Notes under the pieces: model-generated
The model's input: the letters and a program-made list of their open reading frames with translations, nothing else
Told to the model about the DNA's origin: nothing
Database searches by the model: none
Part shown: piece by piece, positions 1 to 11,409 of the stretch
How the letters are laid out: each line of letters starts with the position of its first letter
Numbering within the stretch: position 1 is the first letter of the stretch
Translations under genes and position numbers: made by a program
Assembly: GCF_945859685.1 (NCBI RefSeq)
Contig: NC_079147.1
Location: 267,024,572-267,088,571 of the forward strand
Reading direction: 5' to 3'
Source of the DNA: Eupeodes corollae
Lineage: Eukaryota > Arthropoda > Insecta > Diptera > Syrphidae
DNA: 64,000 nucleotides

Positions 1-1465
1 TAAATTTATTATAATAATTTACACAGATTATTTAAAGGCTTGCGACTTACTTCTTCGTGACATCATCGTAAGCTGAATAAAATTGGGGTTTTCCCCCACA
101 TTTACTACATAGATTTGTTCTGAAACGTCAAATATTGAGGAGAAGTAACTCAGGGCAGTCAATTAGAACCACTACTCTTTATCTTAGTTTTCAATGATGA
201 ACAATAAACAACCATTTTTTATTCTTCTTAATTCGTAAAAGTGGAAAATTAATTTCAAAACCTGTTACTCAAAACGAGGTTTGTTCGACAAAACATAGAG
301 TGAACTTAATTCCTCAAACAACTCATAATTCTAATTATACACGTCACCAATGAAGTCTAGAGCTCAATCGAAAGCTGAGCTAAAAATAATTCGCCTCTTA
401 TATTCTTTTGATTTTCGAAAAAGCTAATTTTCAACAGCTTTCTGCATTTTAAATATTTACAACAACACCAGCACAGTTGCTCATTTACTTGCATTTTTGT
501 AGAAGGACTCAATTACATAAAATCGGGTTTAAGAAGTCAATTTTAAAACTTTTTATTTACAATGATTATTTTAAGTCTTGGGACTAGCTTCTTCATACAA
601 TCATCACATTTAAACTGAATGAAATTGGTTTTATCCTTCAATTATTACATAAATTTCTTCTACAGCTTCGATTTTTAAAATCTTTTCCCTACGTCTTTAA
701 TATCTATCTCAGAAGTTACTCAGGGTAGTTATATAGAGCCACTACTCTTATCTTAGTTTTCAATAACCATCAACAGCCAATTCGTAAAAGTAGTTAATTA
801 AAGGCTCATTTATACAAAACCTTTAACTCCAAAAACGACAACCAGAGTGACCTTAATTCCTCAAACAACACATAATTCTAAAAATAAACAATGCCAACAA
901 AGTCTAGATCTCAACCGAGAGCTAAGCTGAATATAATTCGCCGGTAATGTTTCGTTGAGTTTTGGAAAACTAAGCCTTCAATTTGCGGCATTGAAATTGC
1001 TAAGAATATTCCAATTTTAAATGATGTTGACTACAAGGGCTCAATTACCTAAGAACTTGGTACAGAAATCGTTTTCAAAATTTATAATAATAATTTAAAC
1101 TGAGTTCTAAAGCTTCCAACAAACTTTCTGATGATATCATCACATTTTGGACAAATCAAATTGGTGTTCCTCCTCAATTCATTAAATGGATTCCTCTTAC
1201 CGGGTTTAGTTTTTTCAATTTTTCCATAACTCCTTTATTCTAAGTATGAAGTTCCTCAGAGAAGTCATTTAGGGCCACTACTTTTTGTCTTAGATTTCAA
1301 TGATGTGAATGATATTAAAACTTTAAAAACTTCCAACCACTAGTGTTGGAAGGAGATTTTAACGGATTTATTAGATATTGGTAATTTGGTGCAGAAAGAA
1401 TAGACTTAATCTTAAATGCTAGAAATTGCCGTTTTCTAAAATTAGCATTTTTCGTCCGAATTTTT
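1..1465 (+). pseudogene. LINE reverse transcriptase fragment, present as three successive degenerate copies
   Basis: Three blocks in the same orientation each decay the same central RT segment. Near 130-200 the frame reads G-E-V-T-Q-G-S-Q-L-E-P-L-L-F-I; near 705-760 it reads E-V-T-Q-G-S-Y-I-E-P-L-L; near 1245-1310 it reads E-V-P-Q-R-S-H-L-G-P-L-L-F-V-L-D-F-N-D. All three match the GVPQGSxLGPLLF motif of LINE RT. Each is preceded by a relic of the segment around the KAFD motif (near 35-100, 570-640 and 1105-1180). The third copy continues to L-I-L-N-A-R-N-C near 1420, the usual LNxxKC segment. Spacing is about 570 and 540 bp. Every copy has stops and frameshifts, so none is functional. The RT family (Jockey/I/R1 group) is known to copy element RNA at the target site. 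Same family as 5495-6445, 40535-41522 and 59380-60330. The left part may be cut by the window edge. Confidence 0.75.
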
Positions 1466-1649
1466 TGTTTCTCAAAAACTAAGTAGTTCTTTGTTCAACA
1501 ATGATCTAATATAGGGTCCGCCATTTAATGTTTTTATGTTACTGCTTATTTCATTAATGGTAACACTTAGCTCATGTCTGATTTGACAGATAATTAGCTT
1601 TATCCTTCCACTGAACGAATATAGTTGTATATACGCTTGAACAACGGTG

Positions 1650-2025
1650 GGAACAATGCTTTGAGAAGATGCCGATTTTACCAATAAAAATCATCTTTTC
1701 AGACGAATCTTGGCGGGTACGTAAACAAGCTGTGCAAGAATTGTCACATTTGGTGCACAGAAAACCCGCACTCATGCATTGAAAAACCGATACACCCAAA
1801 ACGATTCACTGTTTGGTCCGGATTTTGGTCCAGAGGTATAATTGGGACATTTTTCTTCGAAAATGAGCAAGAAGTGGCAGTTACAGTCAATAGAAATCGA
1901 TATCGAGCCTGTTGAACCAATTTTTGTTCACAAAAATTGAAGAGGACGATATGGGCAACATTTGGTTCCAACAGAACTGCGGCGGCGCTACGTGCCACAC
2001 AGCCGAAGCTACACTCTATGTTTTT
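1650..2025 (+). pseudogene. IS630/Tc1-mariner transposase fragment
   Basis: Read with frameshifts, the plus strand gives K-I-I-F-S-D-E-S-W near 1686-1710 (first catalytic Asp of the DDE/D family). It then gives F-T-V-W-S-G-F-W near 1808-1830, then G-x-I-W-F-Q-Q-N-C-G-G-A-T-C-H-T-A near 1950-2005. The last motif is WFQQDGATCHTA in related copies in this window, so the second catalytic Asp is Asn here. The third catalytic motif (CDLTPLDYF) and both element ends were not found. Several stops interrupt the frame. It is a dead internal fragment of the same superfamily as 18006-19294 and 38890-40530. It lies directly after the LINE relic and may have been inserted beside it. Confidence 0.72.
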
Positions 2026-5000
2026 ATAGCATTTTCAAAAATCAAAAAAAAAATATCAGGAGGACCCTATTTCTAAACTTACCAAATAAATTATTATCAT
2101 TTTCTTATTGTTTTCCTTAAAATATGACTCAAACTTTTGGAATTTCAGAAACCTAATATTGAAATACCTAATCAAAAACATACTGACTTGACACAAAAAG
2201 ACCCATCAATCGAAATATGAATTGCATATCCTTTAAAAAAATCTTTCAACCCTAAATCAAAATCCCAGTCATACAGAATTTTGATTGCCACTATCTTATT
2301 AAAATATGACAAGAAATAAACAGTGATTCTTTGGTGTGATCCAATTTTCATCTACCATCATATATAAATTTCAAAAACTATATATTTACTTGACAGTTGT
2401 TTTTATCATTGTCAAAAATCTATGTTTACAAGACATCACGACTTATTGAATTTGAACAATGAAACAATTTATGTTCGACATCGCACTTAAACCATAACGT
2501 GCCTAATCTAAACGCCATAATTCAATATTCTAAACCCTTTTCAACCAAAATGCTTATCAAAAAAATGTACAACTTATTTTTATCACAATACTTCAATCTA
2601 ATCACAACTGTCCACCGTGAAATCAGTCGTTGATATACTCGTACGTCCCTCGTACACCCAAGACAGAAAAATTGAAGAAAGAAAGAAATTAAACTTAAAA
2701 CCTTTCTTTGCAACTTATTATAAATAGGTCTTCTATAGGAAACGTAAATAATACTTGTATAGAAAAAAGATATGAAATGCCAACCATTTTATTATCAACC
2801 AATTGGATCTGACTTTTCGAAAATGAATTATACACGGCTCCACATGAACAGAACAGAACAGAACACCAAAACCACACTACTCCGATCACCGAATTGAAAT
2901 CAACTTCAAGATATAAAAAATAAATCAAAGTGTATATAGAACTCTCGTTTTTGAGGCTATCGGCTATCGACTATCGTGAGCCTTTAAGACTTCTCTATGT
3001 CACTCTTCTGTCCATGTCCATAATTCTCCTTATCGTATCGTGGGTTGTTGAAAAATAATATTTATAAAATTTGTCACGAACATTTCTCAAGAAATATGCT
3101 ACAAGCTACAAGATTCACATTTCTTTTCATACAACTCTTGGACTTTGTGCATCTGACTCCGGATTGAAGTATTTATATTTCTACCTTCCCATTCCTCTCT
3201 GCCTTCTCTTCCTCACATAGTCTGAGATGTAATTCCAAGATAATAATCGATTCCATGTCTCGGGCATTGGATAACCATGATGATTACCACGAACGAATCC
3301 AATGCGCCCAGGACAGGACAAGCAATTTAAAGAACCCCAGGATGCAATCGGAGAAACTGGAACCTGATTTCAGGAACAAGCTAAATATTATACCTACATT
3401 CTCGTACTTATTCTTATTCTATCAAGACTGGAAGATCTTTCGACAGAACATCATTTTTCTTGTGACATTTTCAAAATTAATATAAACACAACAGAAAATT
3501 AAGCCTGCACGAAGAATGTTTTGTTTATGGCAACAAATTACGACGTCACTTGAATCGAAAAAAGGAGAGTATCGGGTTTCGGAGAATCGAAATAAATCTT
3601 AACTATTGTATCTTTCATGGCTTAGGGATAGGGATAGCCAAGTCATATAGGGATATAGCAATCGAGGGACGAGCGACGACCAAACGACATCGCATCGTGT
3701 GAGATCCTTCTTTATATTGTTAATGTTAATGTTTCTGTTTTGGTATTTTGGTTTTTACAAACCAAAACATTGGTTTTCTTCTAAATTGAGAAAGACTTAA
3801 AGGATTTCCAAATCTAAGTCATCACACGGATTATGAATTTTGGGTGTTTTCGTCTGGAAACAAGCGACTACCTCGTCGAGTTCTAGTTCCAGAAGCAGCA
3901 GGTATGCAGGAAATATAAGTTGAATGTAATTCAATAAAGAAAAACTATGGATACAAAATACCACTTTTTGTATCTTTTTTTTAGGCTCTGTTATCTTATT
4001 GTGTATGTTTGTTTTGTAGCTGTTCATACCCAACCCAACCTACCTATTCTCGTACCTATTGGGTTTGAATAAACATTGAACACTTCTCAGATACGATTGT
4101 GGATGGTGATGGTAATGTTGATGATGACAGAAAAATGAAGGCAAATGCAGCTGTTTTAGCTTCAAGGAGTTTATTTAAACTACATTCATTTATTTTTTGT
4201 TGTAACGATTGATATATGAATGTTGTACTCGAATTGAGTTTTTGATGACATTAGTAATGTCCGACATCAGTAAGTAAATAATGTTAAGTAAATTTATCTG
4301 GTATTGATTTAAGACGAGTTCAGAGTAAATGAAAATACACAAATCGAGCTCGTATAAGAGCTGCTGTCAAGTTGTTCAAGTAACAAAAATGTGTGTTTTT
4401 TTGTATTTGTTTGATGAAAAACACATTTTTAAGTCTTTAAGACAGTTGGTAAAAATTATGAGTTCAAAGTTCCAAAAAAAATACAGGAAATCGAGCACAT
4501 TTTTAATTTTCCACGCTGATTGTTTCCAGAAGAACTCTAAGACCGTATTTGTCTTTCCTCTTGAAATTTAAATACGCCCTTTGCTTGTTATATAATTTTT
4601 CGAAAAGCTGTGAGAACAAAATACGATACTGCAATTTCTCATCTCAAAATGCTGTATCTTTAAAAAAGGAATTGTATCTTTCGTACTTGAGTTTCTTTTA
4701 AAAGATACTTGATTTACCCAATTTCATGAAAAAGTCATAGCTTCATTGACGTGATTTAATAATAATAGTAATAATAATAATAATTAGCAACTTGAAGGAA
4801 AAATAACAAACTAGTATTAATTTCAAAAATTCTTGGTACCTTAATAAATTAGTTAATTTATAAGAAACTTTAAAATTACCAAGCTTCATACCATCACAAA
4901 AAAAATGTTACAAAGGTAAATGAAAAGTTATTCCCAAGAAAATATCCCATTTCAAGTATTATGCACTCCAGAATGCTATGAATAAATAGACGAATGTTCT

Positions 5001-5494
5001 TTTTCAGCAAATGCAAACATTTTTGAAATTAAAAAAATTTCACTTACATTAGTATCACCCATTCAGAATTTTGATACCAAGCAAAAATGAATATTTAACT
5101 TTTATGAATTCCAATTTCATTTGTAGTTTTAAATTCAAGGAGAAGCGATTAAATTTGATTTTTGATTTAAAATCATGTTATTTTCAAGTTGTCACAAATT
5201 TAATTCATAATTGTATTATATACTCTTTGATCAACTTTTTTTCTAAGTATTTATAGTTTTCGACTTATTGTAGTAATTTTTTTAATACATATTATTTCCA
5301 ACAGAATTTATGTTTACAAATAAAGTACATATATGTACACAGACATTTTATTAAAAAAAGTATATCAGCTGAAGATCATGAAATGTGAATATTTTGCCCT
5401 CTTTGAAGAGTTTAAATCTACTTTTAATTATCTGTATGCCTAATATATTATAGATATGAAAAGTTCTATTAAGCTTCACCACAAAGGCTTTATT
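2026..5494. other. AT-rich stretch without a recognisable gene
   Basis: No frame longer than about 80 codons and no known protein motif were seen. The segment contains short runs of A or T, a TACTCGTA word near 2636, CTCGTAC words near 3405 and 4050, and an AAT-type trinucleotide run near 4760-4785. It looks like host intergenic or intronic DNA. The small open frames here have no composition bias suggesting coding. Confidence 0.5.
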
Positions 5495-6445
5495 AATTTT
5501 GTTATATAACAAAGATAACTTTGTTAGTACTCCAGAAATTTGTAACGCGTTTGCAAACAATTTTCAGCAATCATTCATTGATACTCCTGTAAAAATAGAT
5601 AAGGATTTCTTTCTATACTTGCGAGACTTTCCCCAGACTGCATTTATTAATGTTCAAAATACGTTAGACAAAAACTTGCCTTACTTAAAGATGATTATCC
5701 TCTGGGTAAGATGGAATTCCTACCATCGCGATGCATCGTCAGTAGTGTAAGTCAGTAGTGTCATCTCCCCTTGTTTTCATATTTGCACTTCCTCTAAGCT
5801 CAGGTAAATTCCCACCAGTATGAAAGAATTCGTTTATTATACACCAGACTTTAAGAAGGGTGACAAGACTGACATTAGTTATTACGAACCAATCTGTAAA
5901 CTGTCCTGTATTTCCAATTTTTTGAACAAGTTGTTTGTTTAAATTTTAAATGAAATAGTATCATTTGTAATCAACAACAAAACCGTCCAACAATAACTAA
6001 TTTACTTGCATTTTTGCATAGTTGCTTGATTACCCTAAACATCGGTCAAGAGCTCGCCTGTATTTACACTGATTATTCTAAAGCTTTGACCAACTTTCTC
6101 ATAATATCATCACATTTAAGCTTAAAGCAATGGGGTTTCCTCCTCAATTTATCACATGGAATTCATCTTATCTTTAAAATAGGTCTTATCAAGTAAAATT
6201 CAGAAGTTATTTCTCAAAACCTTTCATTACCAAATCAGGAGTTCCCCAGGGTAACCATTTAGGACCTATACTCTTAATCTTAGCTATCAATAATGTACCC
6301 GCTTTGTATACGATACAGTAACACTTTAACCTATGCGGAAGATCTATAAACGATATGTTACAACTCCAAGAGGATATTAATAGTTTTGAACATGAACTTT
6401 TATAATATAATTATGAACTTAAACCTGTTTGATTTCAATAAGAAT
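5495..6445 (+). pseudogene. LINE reverse transcriptase, 5'- and 3'-truncated relic
   Basis: The segment starts in the linker before the RT: A-F-A-N-N-F-Q-Q-S-F-I-D-T near 5545-5585. It then has a recognisable RT finger region near 5805-5935 (S-G-K-F-P-P-V, W-K-N-S-F-I-I, F-K-K-G-D-K-T-D-I-S-Y-Y, P-I-C-K-L-S). The block with Y-T-D-Y-S-K-A follows near 6063-6085 and S-G-V-P-Q-G-N-H-L-G-P-I-L-L near 6236-6280. A short N-D-M-L-Q-L-Q-E-D-I-N-S relic lies near 6350-6385. The YADD box is not readable. Domain order matches a Jockey/I-type ORF2 central part. Stops and frame changes show it is dead. The related copy at 59380-60330 has the same linker (A-N-M-F-A-N-F-F-K-E-A-F-I-D-T), supporting a shared family. 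Confidence 0.8.
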
Positions 6446-8169
6446 ATTGTAAAAAATAAACTGTAGACCACTATACCATGTACTTAAAAGATTGTAAAAG
6501 AAGAGGCTGTGATGCAAACCACACTGATAACTTCCCATCCTGCCTGTCAATTTGTCTTGCACATTGTCGTGTTTTTTTTAAAAAAGTTGTGAGTTGAATT
6601 ATTCTTAAAAAATTTTAAATCACCAGCAATTTTTGCGTACAGTAAAATAGTTTGATTTCTATTTTTATAAAAGACATTTTAATCGAAAACCTATGTTTAT
6701 CAATTTTAGTAGCATTTCTTAAAAGTTCTAATTTCTTATAGAAACAAATAACAATTCGATGAATGGAATTAATTTGAAGTCATTATCTTCTATTGCTCAC
6801 GAGATATCGAGAACCGAACATCAATTTTTACCAAATTTGCGTACTCTTTTTTGTAGATTTTATTTAAAAAAAAATCGAACTGTTAGGTAAGATAAAATAA
6901 GTTTGAAGCCATCATTTGTAATTATAGAAAAGCTGTTTGAGTCGAAAGTAAATGTTTACAAACTTTTAGTAATAGATATTTAGGCTTTTAATTTTTGTAA
7001 AAAAACTCTCAATTCACTTTTTCTCAAAATTTTACCGAATGTTGAAAGCAATAGTTATCATAAAATAAAATTATGACCTACTGACGACCGAAAAAACTTC
7101 ACGAAGGTCCAAAGAAAAATCCGTTTAGGTTTTTCTCATACAAAAATAAAATCTTCAAAAATACTAACAAAATTGTTAAAAACTGATGCTTGAATAGACG
7201 ATGTCGAGAACAAAGTTTTTTGATTATTTCATTCTATGCAAAATATATTTGTTAACGTAGCGTAATTTTCTTTAAATTGCTCGTAATTTCTTTTTAAATA
7301 AATAAAAGCTTTGCAAAACCGCTATTAAAATTGGTAAAAGCTGGGTTGACTGAAATTCTCAAGAGCGAAAGAGATATTCGGATCAAACATACTTAATTTT
7401 TAGAAAAATACTATTACCAGCTTTTTAAGACTAAAACCTACAAATACAATTTAAAACTAACTATATTTTTGACTTTAGGCAAAAGGGATATAAGTCAGAA
7501 ACTATTCACTCTATGTTAAGACGCTAGTATCAAAACAAATATGAATTTTTTTGCCTTGTTTTCTGAAGACTGAATTAATACGATATTTAAGGCATAAAGT
7601 TCTTCTAGACTCAAGTTGCTAATATTAAAGAAAATAGACAAAAAAGGCCGTTACGCCAAATCAAAAACCTAAAATGCAATTTTTTTATTAAGACCTTTTT
7701 AACTAAATCCAAAGAATTGTAAAGTGCAAGGAGTTTTAGAAAAAGTTTTCGACTACCCATTATTAAATTAAAAATTGTGAATAAACTGCTATTACTATCC
7801 TCGCCCTTTCAAGAATTGTTCTACCGTGTTTAATAAAAAAAAAATCGGTTTTGAACATTTATTCCTAGATACTTTTTTTCGATTTCAATGGAATCTCGCT
7901 GAATAGACTCTAATTAGGTGTCGATGAAGTAATCTTTTTAGTTGTTTCAACCAAATCTTTCAAAGTACAATACACTTATTAGTCAAATTTGAAATACCCT
8001 TATACTTGTGATTTTTCACATTATATATGAACACTGAAATGACTTGCAACCAACGTTTGAAACTTTTGCAAGTTGTTAATAAGACTACCGATTTGTATGT
8101 TAGATACGTTAACTTTGTTTGGCAACACAATATAAAGGATAGAGATACATGATGACTCAATTAATAATC
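6446..8169. repeat. AT-rich degenerate repeat region with inverted related units
   Basis: No coding signal. Around 6795-6845 a unit reads CACGAGATATCGAGAACC, then ATCAATTTTTACCAAATTT. Inverted relatives occur near 7165-7215 (AAATTGTTAAAAACTGATG, then GTCGAGAAC) and near 7325-7365 (AAATTGGTAAAAGCTGGG). The same unit is found inverted at about 28600-29040. This looks like the interior of a larger degraded repeat whose ends I could not define. From 7500 to 8169 the sequence is plain AT-rich DNA, possibly including the 3' part of the minus-strand LINE at 8170-9125. Confidence 0.4.
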
Positions 8170-9125
8170 TTGCAATTTTGTATTTCGAAAACTTTTGTAA
8201 ATAGGTAAACGCAACACAATAGGAAAAAAATCTTCTAGAACTACTTCAATAACGACTCCATAATGATCAGAGAGTGTTACAAAAGTTTTTCAACTTGAAA
8301 GCATTAATGGATTATTCACATAACGTAATGGATTAAGGATTGAAGAAATACTAAAAACGTCTAAATAAGAGCCCGATGTTGGAAAATTCGGTGTGCGTAA
8401 AGGGATAAGGCCAATATTCAAGTATGGGCCATTGTTAAACCAAGTTTTCAAAAGATTACTGTTACTGTTAGGGACACTATCTCCCCGTGCATTGTGAACA
8501 CCATTAAAATCTCTACCAATTTCAGTGACATCATAACTATTTGTGAGTGTATAAAGCTCATCAAATTCATAAAAGAAACTGCAGCAAAGTATAGGGAAAA
8601 TACATTGCTTTGAAAAAAATCTGAGTTAAGACTATACGCTTTATCAAGTACAGTTGCTGTTTCTCTGCAGAGTCTTTTCTTACCTTCAAAAGAGAATTTG
8701 TTTGTTTTAAGTATATTTAAAGGCTGAAGAAGTCTTATTAAATGTGAAATTTTGTTATAGACATCAATATACAACAATAGGAACAACAAACTCAAGGAAG
8801 GAAAACATTTTTTCTTTCTAGGTTTTGATCATTTTATATTTGAGCCTGATTTTACTATATGGATTTCTGTACATATAGAAATGTTGAATAAGTGTTTAGC
8901 TTCGTTAAGGAAGTCATTAATTTGTTCCTTTGCAACAATTAAATTGGGAATTCCAGTTAAGAATGTATTTTTTTCCGAATGCAATCTGTTCGTAGTAACC
9001 GAATGGTTGCGTATTAAATTGTTTAAGGATTTAGCTCTCTGATCAAAGGAAATACCGGGATTTATAAAAATTTGTAAGTAGTCTTCAACAAGAACCTTCC
9101 ACTCTTCCTTAAATAAGCTAATCAT
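8170..9125 (-). pseudogene. LINE ORF2 endonuclease domain relic (with upstream open segment)
   Basis: On the minus strand, about 8580 down to 8225, a frame reads E-F-D-E-L-Y-T-L, then I-G-R-D-F-N-G-V-H-N-A-R-G-D, L-K-T-W-F-N-N-G-P-Y-L-N-I-G-L-I-P, S-G-S-Y-L-D-V and finally S-D-H-Y-G-V-V. This is the order of motifs in the apurinic-like endonuclease of Jockey/I-group LINEs (GDFNxxH, PTFPxSGSYLDV, SDHxA). The endonuclease nicks target DNA to prime reverse transcription. The usual GGDFN is G-R-D-F-N here, and at least one stop lies between LDV and SDH. A 98-codon frame at 8829-9125 lies upstream in the same direction. It has no motif I recognise and could be ORF1 or N-terminal sequence. No RT follows downstream. 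Confidence 0.65.
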
Positions 9126-11409
9126 TGATGGTTTACGCGATGCGGTGATAGGAGCTTTTTTTCTCCCCCGAAAGATACAAAAAAAAGTGTCAATTTGTTG
9201 AAAGGTCTTGATGGGGTATTTTTAAGATTAAAAAAGCGCTTGAGAATAAAGTGTAAACATCTTGTTTCATTTACATTTTACATTTTTTTAAAAATAAATC
9301 CTTCTATGATATTTCTTAAATGTTGTAATTGCTTTATCTTTTAGATAACACTACAATGAAATTTCAAAATTTGTTCAAAACTCATTGGCACCGTTTTTAC
9401 AAAGTGAGCCACGTTTTTCAAATTTTACCTGAGTCATCAGGACATACAATCTTTTTCTGTTTCTTTATCAAATTTGAATGTGCCCCTTGCCAATTTTTGA
9501 CACAATACATTTTTTTTTGAAAGACATAACTTATTTTCATTTCATTGACTAAGTCCAAGATTATGCCGGATCTTCAATGACTCTTATATCCAAAAATGGC
9601 ACCTGATATAAAAGACATAAAATAAAAAAGGAAATTGAAACATTATACAATACAACACGAAAGAGCTAACGAACGAACACCCAACTGTGTGCAACATATC
9701 ACTCAACGACCACAGGTATCAAAAAATAAGCAGAAAACAAAACAAAAATACTTGGAATATTAAAACATCCTCCGTGCAACCACCCATTAGGCATGGCTGT
9801 TTGGTTTATTGCTTTAACAATAAAATGTCAAAGCCTTAATGCTACAGCTATACTACGAGTATGCCTCGTATACTCTATAGCCTATAGAATACACCACAGA
9901 CCCACATCATTCGTCCTCCCCCATGTGGCGATTTCAAGAAACTCAATACAATGCCTTCCCTACCTACCTAAAGGTATCTGCACCAAGTCATAGCACTGGC
10001 ACTCATAATGGTTCGGAAACTGCCGTCTGATTTATTGCCACGCAGTGACAATCTTTATTCCCTCCGCTCATTTTGTCCGTTCAATATTCATTATGCTATA
10101 GCTCGCTTTACCTTAAAGGTTCCTTTTGCTGGGCTCGCTGATGGCTCAGGGCTGGCTGGGAGAAGGAGCTAAAGGAACAAATTCAGACGACTGGTCGGTC
10201 GTGGCGAACAATATCTCACCTCAACTTCATTGCATAGCAACAAATTCAAGATGAAATGACGGAAGAGCGAGGACGAGGATGAAAACGAGGTAAGAAGAGA
10301 CTCCTCGGAGGACTTCAGGTTGGTCGCTTCACATCGCCATTGCCATAGCAATCGTTCCGTGTCCGTGTGGCTCATGGGCCAGTTTGTTGTGATTGTTTCC
10401 TTTTGTTTCGTCTCACGCCAGTTTTTGAAAAGATTAAGTGCTGTAGAAGTCAAACCGGGCGAAGCGACTGGCAGGTAGTCAATTGGACTTGGACAACTAC
10501 CTACCTATCTTCCAACCAACAGCGATGGATTCTGTATCCACAAAAAGAAACTCAAAAAAAGGATGAAAGAAATGAGCACATGCAATGAGTTGCACCACCG
10601 ACCTGCCGGCCAGCCGTCCGTCTCGTCCGGAGCACCGGACAGCCTTCCTTATGCCATCTCATTGGATTTATTATTTTTATTTTCTTTCTGATATTTGCAT
10701 TGCCAGATGAAATGAAATGGAGAAGCTGGGCTTGAGAGTGTTTGGTTTCCTTTTGCAACTTTAGCAAAAACGAAAAGAATTCGCTTATGCAGCACGAAAC
10801 AGGCAGCAAAAATTGAATAGCTGGAGGAGGTTTTCTTTCTTCAGTTTCAGTTTCATTTTATTTTTCTAACTTTTTTTCTTAAATATAAATTTTCCATTGA
10901 ATGAACACGAAGAAATGAGGGGAAACGGAAACATATTATCATCATTGCAGAAACATTAGACCGTATTTTGAGTGTCGTATTTAAATTTACATGCATATAC
11001 GTTTTCCAAATGAAATGCTTAATGAGGAACACTTTGACTTGTCTTGGATATGGGATGCACAAAGGGCTTTTTATATCTCGTAATAAATACATATGGATGG
11101 AAGGTGTGTTATGCCTTGGTGGTGATTTGATGCTTTATGGGCAGTTAAATCTTTAACTACGTTCGTTGAGAATTCAAAAGAAATGGAATGGACACTTTTC
11201 GAAAGAATAAAGCTTTGTAACCTTTGAGTGGGAGAGTAAGGAATTTCTTGAATAAAAAGGCTTTTTTGTATGTTACTCACACTCTTGAAAATGATATAAA
11301 AGCTGTTGGGCCATATGAAATCAACAAAAATAAGGAATCTTGAATGTTTAGGTATAGTTAAGGACAATTTGCAATTGAATCATCTTTATCTAGCAGGAGC
11401 AGTTTAAGT
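9126..11409. other. Host-like non-coding stretch, partly GC-richer
   Basis: No transposon or protein motif was recognised. From about 9600 to 10850 the base composition is noticeably less AT-rich than the surroundings. It includes TACGAGTA near 9857 and GC-richer patches near 10140-10340 and 10590-10650. Overlapping open frames of 70-95 codons on both strands at 10169-10809 carry no known motif, and their mutual overlap argues against coding. This may be a regulatory or transcribed non-coding segment of a host gene; that is inference. Confidence 0.4.

Noticed and set aside
10169..10809. Three overlapping open frames in a GC-richer zone
   Set aside because: They overlap on opposite strands, contain no domain and have no splice or start context that favours one.
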